This document shows positions 7,410 to 16,144 of a stretch of DNA of 64,000 nt, piece by piece. How positions within the stretch are numbered: the first letter of the stretch is position 1; each line of letters opens with the position of its first letter. Made by a program: the position numbers and the translations under genes. Source of the stretch: Catenuloplanes indicus. GTDB taxonomy: Bacteria > Actinomycetota > Actinomycetes > Mycobacteriales > Micromonosporaceae. The stretch spans positions 8,724,501-8,788,500 of the forward strand of contig NZ_JAUSUZ010000001.1 in the NCBI RefSeq assembly GCF_030813715.1, in the 5' to 3' direction. Under the pieces are notes generated by a model, which was given only the letters and a program-made list of their open reading frames with translations, had not been told where the DNA came from and did no database searches.

Positions 7410-7904
7410 CGTCCCCGAGAATATGGGCGCCGACGACCGTAACACCGGAAAATCCGCAGATCAGGTGCCCGCCGGCGGCTTGACCGCGCGCACCGAGCGG
7501 GGGCGCTCCCGCAGTATCCGCTTGGCTGCCGCGTGACCGGCACGCCGCCGGCCGGGAACCGGTCCAGGTCCGCCAGGTGCCGGTCCGCCCGGAGGTGACG
7601 GCCACCGTCACGTCGGCGAGCGGAGCCGCTTCGAGCGGCGATCGTCGTGCCGGCGTCGGTGAGCCGGTCGAGGAACCAGCCGGTGCCGGACGGCGCGTTC
7701 GGGCAGGCGGAGCGCCGGGGCGCCGGAGAACGCCGATCTCGTGCCCCGCCGCCGGGCCGGCGCCGTGCAGGCCGGATGCGTCACGGTGGCCCCACCGGTG
7801 CCCGGCGGGCGCGACCGCAACGGCCGGCCGGTGCGCGGCGTGCGCCACCCCCGCTCCGGACTCGGCCGGCCAGGTGCTGGCGCTGTCACATCGTTTCCTC
7901 GTAC
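7410..7904. other. About 500-bp gap without an intact gene
   Basis: Both strands have GC-rich open frames but none has convincing family similarity. On the minus strand fragments such as GGATVTH and AGHEIGVLRRPGAP in different frames faintly resemble a Rossmann-type start, so this may be a decayed gene that was divergent from the TetR regulator. Not supportable as a CDS. Confidence 0.35.
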
Positions 7905-7946
7905 CTACCATCGGTAATCTACCATCAGTAACCTACTAGTGGTAAG
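7905..7946. repeat. Three tandem 14-bp repeats, likely TetR operator
   Basis: CTACCATCGGTAAT, CTACCATCAGTAAC and CTACTAGTGGTAAG follow each other without gap at 7905, 7919 and 7933. The last ends 8 bp before the GTG of the TetR gene. Each unit has the dyad-like form TACC--C-GTA, so an array of repressor half-sites overlapping the promoter is likely. Confidence 0.65.
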
Positions 7947-7954
7947 TTGCTGAT

Positions 7955-8551
7955 GTGAACGACCAACCACCGCGGCGGCGCCTGTCCAAAGCGGATCGGC
8001 ACGCACAGCTGCTGGACGTGGCGCGGGAACTGATCCGCGACACCGGCACCGACGAGCTCACCCTCGGGCGGCTCGCCGAGCGGGCCGGAGTGACCAAACC
8101 CCTGGTGTACGACCACTTCGGCGACCGGGCGGGACTGCTCGCCGAGCTGTACCGCGCGTTCGAGGCCCGCCAGCGGGACACCCTCGAGACCGCCATCGCG
8201 CAGGTCGAGCGCGAGCTGCCGGCGGTGGCGAGCGTGGTCGCCGGGGCGTACATCGACTGCTGCATCGCCGAGGGCCGGGAGATGGCCGACGTCGTCGCGG
8301 CGCTGGCCGGCTCGTCGGCCCTCAGCCGGGTCCGCCAGGAGGCCGAGGACGCCTACCTCGTCATGTGCCGCACGGCACTGGAACCCTTCTGCGACCCGCT
8401 CGACGCGGCCGGCCTGCACGCGTTCGTCGGCGCCGCGGACGCGCTGGCCCGCACCGTGCTCGCCGGCCGGATCGGCGCCGCCCGGGCGCGCGCCGTGCTC
8501 ACCCGCGTCCTCATCGCCATCGCTCTCGACCCCACCGAGGTGACCCCATGA
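7955..8551 (+). CDS. TetR-family transcriptional regulator
   Basis: 198 residues from GTG 7955. The N-terminal DNA-binding part is canonical: HAQLLDVARELIRDTGTDELTLGRLAERAGVTKPLVYDHFGDRAGLLAELYRAF. The ligand domain is variable. The stop overlaps the ATG of the downstream reductase gene by 4 nt (ATGA), so they are co-translated. The operator-like tandem array just upstream suggests autorepression, with the reductase as the regulated function. Confidence 0.92.
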   Translation: MNDQPPRRRLSKADRHAQLLDVARELIRDTGTDELTLGRLAERAGVTKPLVYDHFGDRAGLLAELYRAFEARQRDTLETAIAQVERELPAVASVVAGAYIDCCIAEGREMADVVAALAGSSALSRVRQEAEDAYLVMCRTALEPFCDPLDAAGLHAFVGAADALARTVLAGRIGAARARAVLTRVLIAIALDPTEVTP

Positions 8552-9372
8552 CGATCACGCACCCACCGAAGCCCGGCACCGCCCACTGGATCTACGCGCA
8601 CCCGCGCCGCGGATCCCTCAACGACCGCCTCTTCCAGGCGGGGACCGAAGAGCTCGCCATCCGGTACGACGTGGCGACGTCCGACCTCAACGCGCAGGGT
8701 TTCGACCCCGTGCTCGGCGAGCGCGACCTCGGCGATCTCGCCGCGAAGCCCGGGAACATCGCGGTACTGGCCGGCGAGGCCTACGCCGAGAACCAGCTCC
8801 CCGCCGACATCCGCGCGGAACAGGCCAAGATCGCCGCAGCTGAACTGGTCGTCGTGCAGTTCCCGCTGTGGTGGTACGGGATGCCGGCGATCCTCAAGGG
8901 CTGGTTCGACCGCGTCCTGACCGCCGGCTTCGCCTACGGCGACGACGACCCGGAGCATGGAGTGCCACGGCGGTACGGCGACGGCGGTCTCACCGGCCGC
9001 CGGGCCCTGGTCGTGGTCACCGCGGGCGACGACGCCGGCACTCTCGGCCCCCGCGGCATCAGCGGCGACCTGGAGTCCCTGTTGTTCCCGCTCACCCACG
9101 GCATCCTCTGGTACGTCGGCATCGAGACCCTCGACCTGCACGTCGTCCACGACGCGGACACGCTCGACGCCGCCGCGGTCGACCACGAGATCGCCCGCCT
9201 CCGGAAACGACTCCACACCGTCGGCACCGAGACCCCGATCCGGTTCCGCCGGCTGCGCGACGGCGACTACCGGGAGACCCGGGCGCTGCGTGCGGACCTC
9301 TACCCCGGCCGCACCGACCTCGGCATTCACGTCGTCCCGGCGCCGCGCGACCCGGACCCGGCGCCGCGGTAG
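8548..9372 (+). CDS. NAD(P)H:quinone oxidoreductase-like flavoprotein
   Basis: 274 residues. WIYAHPRRGSLNDRLFQAG near residue 13, the central AELVVVQFPLWWYGMPAILKGWFDRVLTAGFAY, and TGRRALVVVTAGDD near 152 are the signatures of the flavodoxin-fold NQO1/MdaB/KefF family, which reduces quinones or other electrophiles with NAD(P)H and FAD/FMN. The C-terminus (after about 230) is longer than in most members. Coupling to a TetR regulator points to induction by a quinone-like or electrophilic compound. Confidence 0.88.
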   Translation: MTITHPPKPGTAHWIYAHPRRGSLNDRLFQAGTEELAIRYDVATSDLNAQGFDPVLGERDLGDLAAKPGNIAVLAGEAYAENQLPADIRAEQAKIAAAELVVVQFPLWWYGMPAILKGWFDRVLTAGFAYGDDDPEHGVPRRYGDGGLTGRRALVVVTAGDDAGTLGPRGISGDLESLLFPLTHGILWYVGIETLDLHVVHDADTLDAAAVDHEIARLRKRLHTVGTETPIRFRRLRDGDYRETRALRADLYPGRTDLGIHVVPAPRDPDPAPR

Positions 9373-9547
9373 CGAGCCGCGGCGAGATACCGGTCGGCGG
9401 CCCGCACGTGGGATGGCGGGTCGGGCGGATCGTCGAGGTGCCGTTGCCGGCCGGGATGGCCGCATCCAGCAGCGTGGTCAGCAGTTCAAGACCGCGCCTT
9501 CGGCGATGATCCCGCGGGTACGCCATCAGTCGCCTGCGGTAGTGCGC

Positions 9548-9874
9548 TCACGCGGTGGCCGGGCGGGTGGCGAGCCGGGCGACGGCCGCGTCGGAGTGCC
9601 GGCGCAGCCGGGCGGCCTCGGTGGCGAGCGCGGTGGCGCCGGCCTCCGCGAGGCGGTAGTAGCGCCGGAGACGGCCGTCGACGGCCTCCTCCCGGTCGAC
9701 CTCGATCAGGCCCTGCTCGGAGAGCCGGTCCAGGGCGCCGTAGAGCGTGCCGGTGCGCAGCGTGACGCTGCCCTGGGAGAGCGCGCTGACCTGTTGCATC
9801 ACGCCGTAGCCGTGCAACGGGCCGGACGCGAGCGCGGTGAGGATCAGGAACGTGGGTTCCTGCATGGTAGCCAT
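9548..9874 (-). CDS. PadR-family transcriptional regulator
   Basis: 108 residues from ATG 9874. PTFLILTALASGPLHGYGVMQQV, VTLRTGTLYGALDRLSEQGLIEVDREE and RRYYRLAEAGATAL are the PadR winged-helix signature. It is shorter than members with a long C-terminal helix. It is divergent from the DUF4132 gene. An imperfect inverted repeat lies just upstream of the start. Confidence 0.9.
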   Translation of the reverse strand: MATMQEPTFLILTALASGPLHGYGVMQQVSALSQGSVTLRTGTLYGALDRLSEQGLIEVDREEAVDGRLRRYYRLAEAGATALATEAARLRRHSDAAVARLATRPATA

Positions 9875-9879
9875 GGACG

Positions 9880-9919
9880 CATACTACAGCGACCGGCATA
9901 CGTCGTCCAACGTACTATG
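9880..9919. promoter_or_regulatory. Possible PadR site: imperfect inverted repeat
   Basis: CATACTAC at 9880-9887 and GTACTATG at 9912-9919 form an inverted pair with one mismatch in the promoter region between the PadR and DUF4132 genes. PadR proteins usually bind ATAC/GTAT-type dyads. The spacing of 24 bp is wide, so this is tentative. Confidence 0.35.
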
Positions 9920-9992
9920 TCGGTCCGGCTTTCTGTCGTACCGGGTCGTTACAGTGACGCCGGTTTCCGAACGGATGTGAGAGGCGGACGGT

Positions 9993-12900
9993 GTGGGCGG
10001 CTTTCCGGACGAGGACACGCTGCTGCCGCAGAGCGGCTGGCGGCGCGGGCACCTGCTGCGCCCGGGCGGCTGGTTCACCGATCCGCCCGGGCGGGTCGAC
10101 GCGGCGAAGGCGGCGGCGAACGCGGCGGCGCTGTTCGACGCGCAGCGGGACGGGGCACTGCGTCTGCTGATCGGCCGGCCCGACGACGGCGGCCTCGGTG
10201 AGTCCGGCCGGGCCGCGCTGGCGGACCCGGCGACCGCGACGCCGGCCGGGGCGGCCGCGCTGCTGGCCGCGTTCGTGCACACGCGGGGCTGGCGAGGCGA
10301 CGACCGGGTGGCCGACGTGGCCGACCACTGGATCGTCACGCGCGGGCTGACCTTCGCGGTGACCGTCTCCGCGGAGCTCGCCGGGATCTACACGAACAGC
10401 CACGTGCGGGCGGCGACCGACCACGACTTCGCCCAGCGGCAGCACCACCACTTCCAGGGCTGGGCGGAGCTGTACTCGATCGCCTTCTCCGGCCGGATCC
10501 GCAACCGGCTGGCGACCGCCGGTGCCGGGGAGCGCGCGGCGGCGGAGGCGGTGCTCACGCCGTACCGTGGCGGCAATCCGATCCAGCGGGCGATGGCCGG
10601 CTTCCTGCTGCCGGCCCGCGAGGACTGGCTGGCCGAGGACGTCGCCTGGCTGCCGTCCGCGCCGGTGCCGCACGTGATCGGCGGCCTGCTGCTCCCGTCG
10701 CTGCGCACCGTGGCGCAGCTCGACGCGGTGATCGACTACGTGACGCCGTGGTGGGTGCTGCGGCGCCCCGGCGAGGTGACCGCCGTCGTCGAAGGACTCG
10801 GCGCGGCGGTGCTGCCGAGGCTGCTCGCCTGGCTCGACGACCGGAAATGGGGTGCGGAGGCGGAGCGGAAGGTCCTGCAGATGATCGCGGCGCTGCCGTC
10901 CGACGAGGCCTACCAGGCGCTGCTCGACCGGTCCACGGAGAAGTACGTGCTGCCCGCGCTGCACGAGGCGGCCGCGCGATTCCCCCGCCGTGCGCTGCGG
11001 CTGACCGCCGCGTCCGGCGCGCGGCCCGTCGCCGAGCTGCTGCGCGGGCACGTCAACCGGCACCGGGAGCTGGCCACCACAATGCTGCCGGAGCTGGACG
11101 GTCCGGCCGCGGCCCGGGTCGGTGCGCTGCTCACCGACGTCGACGCCGCAGCGGACGCCCCCGCGGACAGCCTGCCGCGCGTGCTGGTCAGCCCACCGTG
11201 GGCGGACCGGAAGAACGCGCCGAAGCCGGCCGTGATCGCCGGCCTGACCGCGGACCTGCCGGCCGCCGAGGCGTGGGAGCCGGGCGAGCGCGAGAAATTC
11301 CTCGCGATGAAGGACGACTACTACTATTTCAAGTACAACCACGAGCGTGCCGACTACCCGGCCATGGCCGAGCGGTACGCGCGCGGCGAACTGCGTTACG
11401 GCGAGGAGAGCCTGCTCTTCGCGCTCGGACCGGAGCCGCTGTCCCGGCCGCTGCTCGCCGACTGGCGCCCGCGGTACGTGTGGAGCGCCGAGTCCTGGCT
11501 GCCGCCGATCGTCGCCCGGCACGGCCTCGCCGCGCTGCCGGCCGCGATCCGGATCGCGCAGCGTGCCCCGTCCGCCGCGCCGGCGCTGCTGCCGTTCACC
11601 AGCTCCGAACTGGCCGCCCTGATGGCGGACTGGTTCGCCCGCACGAAGACCATGCGCGACCTGGCCCGCGAATGGCTGACCCGGCACCCGGGCGTCGCGG
11701 CCCGGGCGCTGATCCCGGCCGCGCTCGGCAAGCCCGGCGTGGCCCGCCGCGCCGCCGAGACCGCGCTGCGCGTGCTCGGCCGCGCCGACGTGCTGGCCGC
11801 CGCGGCCGGCTACGGCGAGCAGGCCACCGCCGCGATCGCCGCGGCCCTGGACACCGACCCCCTCGACGTGCTCCCGGCGAAGATCCCGCCGCTCGCCGAC
11901 TGGATCGACCCGGAGACACTGCCCCGGGTGGCGCTGCGCGACGGCACCGGCCTGCTCCCGGTCGACTCGGTCCGGCACCTGCTCACCATGCTGGCGTTCA
12001 CGAAGCCGGACGACCCGTACCCCGGGATCGCGATCGCCGTGCAACTGCTCGACCCGCATGACCTGGCCGAGCTGGGCCGGGCCGTGTTCGCGCGCTGGCA
12101 GGCGGCCGGGGCACCGTCCAAGGACGGCTGGGCGCTGACCTCCCTCGGCGTCACCGGCGACGACGAGACGGTCCGGCGGCTCGCCCCGGTCATCCGCACC
12201 TGGCCCGGCGAGGGCGGCCACTCCAAGGCCGTAGCCGGCCTGGACGTGCTGGCCGCGATCGGCACCGACGTGGCACTGATGCACCTGCACGGCATCGCGC
12301 AGAAGGTGAAGTTCAAGGGCCTCAAGGACCGCGCCACCGACAAGATCGACGAGGTGGCCGCATCGCTCGGCCTGACCGCGGAGGAACTGGCCGACCGCCT
12401 CGTGCCCGACCTCGGCCTGGCCGCGGACGGGTCGATGCGCCTGGACTACGGGCCGCGCGCGTTCGTGGTCGGCTTCGACGAACAGCTCAAGCCGTACGTG
12501 ACGGACGGAACCGGCAAACGGCTCAAGGCACTGCCGAAGCCGGGCGCGCGGGACGACGCCGAACGCGCGGCGGAGTCGTACGCCCGGTTCTCGGCGCTGA
12601 AGAAGGACGCCCGGACGATCGCGGCCGACCAGATCGCCCGGCTGGAACGCGCCATGGTCACCGGACGGCGATGGACCGGCGCGGAGTTCCGGCAATACTT
12701 CGCCGGTCACCCGCTGCTGGTGCACATCGTCCGGCGGCTGGTCTGGGCCGTCTACACCGACGGCGTGGTCAGCGCCGGCTTCCGGGTCGCCGAGGACCGC
12801 AGCCTCTCCGACGCCGACGACGAGCCGACGACCGTCGCGGACGACGCCGTGGTCGGCCTGCCGCACCCGCTCGAACTCGGCGTCGCGGTGCCCGGGTGGG

Positions 12901-13310
12901 CGGAAGTGTTCGCCGACTACGAGATCCTGCAACCGTTCGCGCAGCTCGGGCGCGAGGTCTACACCCCGTCGCCGGATGACTTCGCCGCGATCGAAGGGCA
13001 CGTCGTGCCGGTCGGGCGGGTGCTCGGCATGGAGAAGACGGGGTGGCGGCGCGGGGCGCCGCAGGACGCCGGCATCCAGGGCTGGATGGAGCGGCCGCTG
13101 CGCGGCGACCGGCTCGCGGTCCTCGATCTCGACCCCGGCATCGTGGTCGGCCTGGTGACCGAGTTCGAGGAGCAGACGCTCGGCCTGCTCCGCGTCGTCG
13201 AGGGAGCGAACCCCTGGTCGTCCGGCGTGCCGTCCGTCCCCCTCGACCGGCTCGACCCGGTCACCGCCGCCGAGCTGATGCGCGACCTGACGCTCCTGAC
13301 CGCCTCGTGA
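9993..13310 (+). CDS. Large DUF4132 domain protein
   Basis: 1105 residues from GTG 9993. The middle is Ala/Leu-rich with HEAT-like helical repeats (for example TLRVLGRADVLAAAAGYGEQ and the REWLTRHPGVAARALIPAALGK region). DUF4132 itself is around residues 830-1010: KKDARTIAADQIARLERAMVTGRRW, then FAGHPLLVHIVRRLVWAVY and WAEVFADYEILQPFAQLGREVY. Members of this family (MolR-related) often carry a WGR domain, which is absent here. Molecular function is unknown. The last 75 codons (13086 on) are repeated almost identically at 14695-14919. A hairpin follows the stop. Confidence 0.8.
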   Translation: MGGFPDEDTLLPQSGWRRGHLLRPGGWFTDPPGRVDAAKAAANAAALFDAQRDGALRLLIGRPDDGGLGESGRAALADPATATPAGAAALLAAFVHTRGWRGDDRVADVADHWIVTRGLTFAVTVSAELAGIYTNSHVRAATDHDFAQRQHHHFQGWAELYSIAFSGRIRNRLATAGAGERAAAEAVLTPYRGGNPIQRAMAGFLLPAREDWLAEDVAWLPSAPVPHVIGGLLLPSLRTVAQLDAVIDYVTPWWVLRRPGEVTAVVEGLGAAVLPRLLAWLDDRKWGAEAERKVLQMIAALPSDEAYQALLDRSTEKYVLPALHEAAARFPRRALRLTAASGARPVAELLRGHVNRHRELATTMLPELDGPAAARVGALLTDVDAAADAPADSLPRVLVSPPWADRKNAPKPAVIAGLTADLPAAEAWEPGEREKFLAMKDDYYYFKYNHERADYPAMAERYARGELRYGEESLLFALGPEPLSRPLLADWRPRYVWSAESWLPPIVARHGLAALPAAIRIAQRAPSAAPALLPFTSSELAALMADWFARTKTMRDLAREWLTRHPGVAARALIPAALGKPGVARRAAETALRVLGRADVLAAAAGYGEQATAAIAAALDTDPLDVLPAKIPPLADWIDPETLPRVALRDGTGLLPVDSVRHLLTMLAFTKPDDPYPGIAIAVQLLDPHDLAELGRAVFARWQAAGAPSKDGWALTSLGVTGDDETVRRLAPVIRTWPGEGGHSKAVAGLDVLAAIGTDVALMHLHGIAQKVKFKGLKDRATDKIDEVAASLGLTAEELADRLVPDLGLAADGSMRLDYGPRAFVVGFDEQLKPYVTDGTGKRLKALPKPGARDDAERAAESYARFSALKKDARTIAADQIARLERAMVTGRRWTGAEFRQYFAGHPLLVHIVRRLVWAVYTDGVVSAGFRVAEDRSLSDADDEPTTVADDAVVGLPHPLELGVAVPGWAEVFADYEILQPFAQLGREVYTPSPDDFAAIEGHVVPVGRVLGMEKTGWRRGAPQDAGIQGWMERPLRGDRLAVLDLDPGIVVGLVTEFEEQTLGLLRVVEGANPWSSGVPSVPLDRLDPVTAAELMRDLTLLTAS
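13086..13310. repeat. 225-bp duplication, copy 1 (3' end of DUF4132 gene)
   Basis: This segment, from ATGGAGCGG to the stop codon, matches 14695-14919 with an offset of 1609 bp and about eight differences, most of them in the last 25 bp. It encodes LRGDRLAVLDLDPGIVVG through the protein end. Confidence 0.9.
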
Positions 13311-13348
13311 CCTGCCTCGTGCGTGACCTGACCGGGGCGCACGTGGAT

Positions 13349-13398
13349 GGCCGCCATCCTCCTCAGCCCGCCGAGGCGCGCTGAGGAGGACGGCCGCC
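13349..13398. terminator. Bidirectional hairpin between convergent genes
   Basis: The arms 13349-13367 and 13380-13398 pair over about 19 bp with two mismatches; the 11 bp nearest the loop are perfect. It lies after the DUF4132 stop and overlaps the 3' end of the leftward membrane protein gene, so it can end transcription from both sides. Confidence 0.65.
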
Positions 13399-13899
13399 AG
13401 GGAGGGGTCCGGCTGCGAGGGCGAGTGCCAGCACCAGCATCGAACCGATACCGGCGTACAGACCCCACATCACCTCGTGCGTCAGACCGGAAATGTCGAT
13501 GAGCACCAGGTCGTCCCGGACGATGTCACCGAACTCGCCGGCCGGCTCGGTCGAGGCACTCCACTGCATCCCGCCGCTGAGATCCACCGACGGAATGGAG
13601 AGCCAGGCCCAGACGGTCAGCCCGGCTGCGGCCAGGACGATGCCGGCCGCCACCCCTCGCACGACCGCCGGCGCCGTCCGGAAGGTCGCCACGATGCCGG
13701 CGACGGCGGCCAGCACACAGAGCACGATCGCCGCACTCCACCAGGTCGACGACGCCCACGCCGACGCGGTGTTGGTGTCCACACCGGTCCTGCCGGTCGC
13801 CCAGGTCATGCGAAACCAGGGCGCGAACGTCCCCACGACGACCACACACAGCGCGGAAATGGCGACGATCCATCGGTACGCAATACAGTCAGGTCGCAT
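13363..13899 (-). CDS. Small integral membrane protein, unknown function
   Basis: 178 residues from ATG 13899. Four hydrophobic segments are seen at about residues 10-30, 55-72, 80-102 and 143-165, with an extracytoplasmic-looking loop (SVDLSGGMQWSASTEPAGEF) between the third and fourth. No motif was recognised. The stop lies inside the shared terminator hairpin. Confidence 0.65.
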   Translation of the reverse strand: MRPDCIAYRWIVAISALCVVVVGTFAPWFRMTWATGRTGVDTNTASAWASSTWWSAAIVLCVLAAVAGIVATFRTAPAVVRGVAAGIVLAAAGLTVWAWLSIPSVDLSGGMQWSASTEPAGEFGDIVRDDLVLIDISGLTHEVMWGLYAGIGSMLVLALALAAGPLPGGRPPQRASAG

Positions 13900-13968
13900 C
13901 GGCAGTCCAGTGTGGTCGCACCACTTTCTCGCCCGGCAGTAACGCTCGGAGTCGTCGATCCGGCGGTC

Positions 13969-14487
13969 TCAGCGGCCCGGACCGTAGATGCGGACCGGCT
14001 GACCGTCGCCGTACGTGGTGTTGCGCTCGAAGCGAAGGCCGATCTTCTCGGCCACGCGCTGGGACGGGACGTTGGCCGGGTCGATTATCGCGACGATCCG
14101 GTCGATGCCCAGCGTCTCGCGGGCGTGTGCGAGGCAGGCCGCAGCGGCCTCGGTGGCGTACCCCAGGCCCTGCGCGCCGGACCGGACGTGGTAGCCGACC
14201 TCGACCTCGGTGGTGCCGTCCACCTCCTGCGGTGTCAGGCCGCAGTCGCCGAGGAACTCCCCGGTCGCGCGTGACCGGATCACCCAGAGGCCGAACCCCG
14301 CCCGCGTGTAGAGGCCCTGGTTCCAGCCGATCCAGTGCAGCGCCTCGGCCCGGGTCTTCGGCCGCGGGTAGTACCGCATCACCTCGGCGTCGCCGAGCAG
14401 CGCGGCCATGTCGTCCAGGTCGTCGGGCGTCATCTCCGCGAAGGTCAGCCGCGCGGTGTCCGCGGGCGGCCCGTCAGTGCCACCCAT
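13969..14487 (-). CDS. GNAT-family N-acetyltransferase (RimJ/RimL-like)
   Basis: 172 residues from ATG 14487, chosen because GGGGGGAA stands just upstream; a longer frame to 14553 exists. RLTFAEMTPDDLDDMAALLGDAEVMRYYPRPKTRAEALHWI, FGLWVIRSRATGEFLGDCGL, EVEVGYHVRSGAQGLGYATEAAAACLAHA and IVAIIDPANVPSQRVAEKIGLRFERN are the four GNAT blocks; the acetyl-CoA loop is Q-GLGYA. RimJ/RimL-like enzymes acetylate protein N-termini or small amines; the substrate is unknown. It lies between the two copies of the 225-bp duplication. Confidence 0.9.
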   Translation of the reverse strand: MGGTDGPPADTARLTFAEMTPDDLDDMAALLGDAEVMRYYPRPKTRAEALHWIGWNQGLYTRAGFGLWVIRSRATGEFLGDCGLTPQEVDGTTEVEVGYHVRSGAQGLGYATEAAAACLAHARETLGIDRIVAIIDPANVPSQRVAEKIGLRFERNTTYGDGQPVRIYGPGR

Positions 14488-14622
14488 GTCGTTCCCCCCG
14501 TTGTTGATGTCGGCCAACGATAGCGCGACCTGACGGGCAGCACCCGGCCCCACCCGTCCGTTGTGACGTCATGGCGCGGCGGTTGTTCGCGGGCAGTTCA
14601 GCACGTGCGGTGGGATCGCCGC

Positions 14623-14919
14623 ATGTCCGACACCGGCACCAAGCGCGTGTACGTCAGGTCGGCCGACTTCGCCAGGATCGCGGAGCGGATCCACATGGAG
14701 CGGCTGCTGCGCGGCGACCGGCTCGCGGTCCTCGATCTCGACCCCGGCATCGTGGTCGGCCTGGTGACCGAGTTCGAGGAGCAGACGCTCGGCCTGCTCC
14801 GCGTCGTCGAGGGAGCGAACCCCTGGTCGTCCGGCGTGCCGTCCGTCCCCCTCGACCGGCTCGACCCGGTCACCGCCTCCGAGCTGATGCGCGACCTGAC
14901 CCTGCTCATCACGTCGTGA
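14623..14919 (+). CDS. Small ORF ending in duplicated DUF4132 tail
   Basis: 98 residues: a 24-residue leader (MSDTGTKRVYVRSADFARIAERIH) unrelated to the long protein, then the complete C-terminal 74 residues of the DUF4132 protein (MERLLRGDRLAVLDLDPG to the stop). Substitutions in the copy are few and the frame is open, so the chimera may be expressed, but it has no clear ribosome site. It could be a functional mini-protein, a partner of the full-length protein, or a non-functional scar. Confidence 0.5.
   Translation: MSDTGTKRVYVRSADFARIAERIHMERLLRGDRLAVLDLDPGIVVGLVTEFEEQTLGLLRVVEGANPWSSGVPSVPLDRLDPVTASELMRDLTLLITS
14695..14919. repeat. 225-bp duplication, copy 2
   Basis: Nearly identical to 13086-13310 (about eight substitutions, no indels seen). 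Homology begins abruptly at the ATG and ends at the stop codon. Confidence 0.9.
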
Positions 14920-14982
14920 CCCGCGTTTACAGGAGGGGGAACATCCCAGCCGGTGCGCTTCCAATGGCTGTCTTGCTGCTGA

Positions 14983-16113
14983 TCAGGTGCCGACGATGTT
15001 ACGAGTGACGGCGGCCTGTTCGGTAAGCACGCCGCTTATCATGGTCTGGGTTTCGTTGATCCGGTCGACGACGTGGGCGATGTTGGCCAGGGCCTGCACC
15101 ACGGTGGCAGCGTCGGCCTGGATCGCGGTGACAAGGGCGCTGACGTCGTCAGTAGCGCGAGCCGTGCTCTGGGCGAGTTCCTTCACCTCGCCCGCCACGA
15201 CGGCAAAGCCCTTACCCAGTTGGCCGGCGCGGGCGGCTTCGATGGTGGCGTTCAGCGCGAGCAGATTGGTCTGCGCGGCAATGCTCGTGATCACTCTGAC
15301 GACGTCGCCGATCTTGGCACTGGACTCCTCGAGACGGTGCACAGACGCGTTGGCGTCCTCGGTCATGACCTGAGCTTGACCGGCGACTGAAGTGGCGGCC
15401 AGGACGTTGCGCTCGGCTTCCTCGATCGAGGTGACCAGCTCGGCTCCGGCCGCGTTGATCCGATTCGTCTCCCCGATCCGCTGGATCGACTCGGCGACGA
15501 GAAACATCGCATTGCGCAGCGCATCGGCACGGCTGCTGGACAGTTCCTCCAACACCTCGGTCGCGAAGAAGTCCATGGTTCCGATCACTTTGCCGCGAAT
15601 GATCAGGGGGAGCGCGACGCCGGACTTCACGCCGGCGCGCTGAGCAGCCGGCGCTCGCACACAGTCCGTCATCTCGCCCAGATCCTGGACGAACATCAAG
15701 TCGCGCTTCCGCCATGCCCTACCGGCCAGGCCGACGCCCTCGGCGAAACTCGCCCTCTCAGTGATCCGCCGGAACTCCTCGCCCGCGCTGCCGGACTCGA
15801 CGACGAAGTGCAGCGCGTTGTCACGAGAGTCGACCTGCCAGAAGGATCCGTATGCCCAGCCGAACCCCTCCCGGATCGCGTCGAGCGCGGTTCGGGCTGC
15901 GGCCTCCACAGAGGTCGAAGCGGAGACGGCCCGCAATACGGCGGTGACGGCTCCGGCGTCGGCTGAGGCCGCCGCCCGGCGCTCACTGTCGACGAGACGC
16001 TCAAGCGTCTGAGAGACCAACATCCCGACGACTCGTAGCGTATCGAGGCGCTGGGGTGACGGGTCGAGCGTCTCGCCGGTGAAGAAATCCATGGTGCCCG
16101 TGACCTGACCCCG
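14983..16113 (-). pseudogene. Soluble GAF methyl-accepting chemotaxis-type receptor remnant
   Basis: The frame starts abruptly inside a first GAF domain ([29 protein letters not shown]), passes a full second GAF domain ([20 protein letters not shown] to [27 protein letters not shown]) and a signalling helix ([33 protein letters not shown], the MCP hairpin tip region). It stops at NIVGT, before the long C-terminal helix is complete. Both ends are missing compared with cytosolic GAF-GAF-MCP proteins of filamentous actinobacteria, and no start signal is present at the junction, so it is a truncated gene. Confidence 0.75.
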
Positions 16114-16144
16114 ATCGAGCTGGCCAGCAGCGTGTTCCGGGTGA

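Noticed and set aside
7410-7900. Possible Rossmann-type gene on the minus strand
   Set aside because: Only short suggestive fragments in different frames; too weak to call even a pseudogene.
9915-13001. A 1028-codon open frame antisense to the DUF4132 gene, and similar very long antisense frames at 46738-51063 (minus), 24240-27569 (minus) and 52930-57258 (plus)
   Set aside because: They mirror real genes in the frame where G/C-rich third positions prevent stops; their translations are Arg/Gly/Pro/His-rich with no family motifs.
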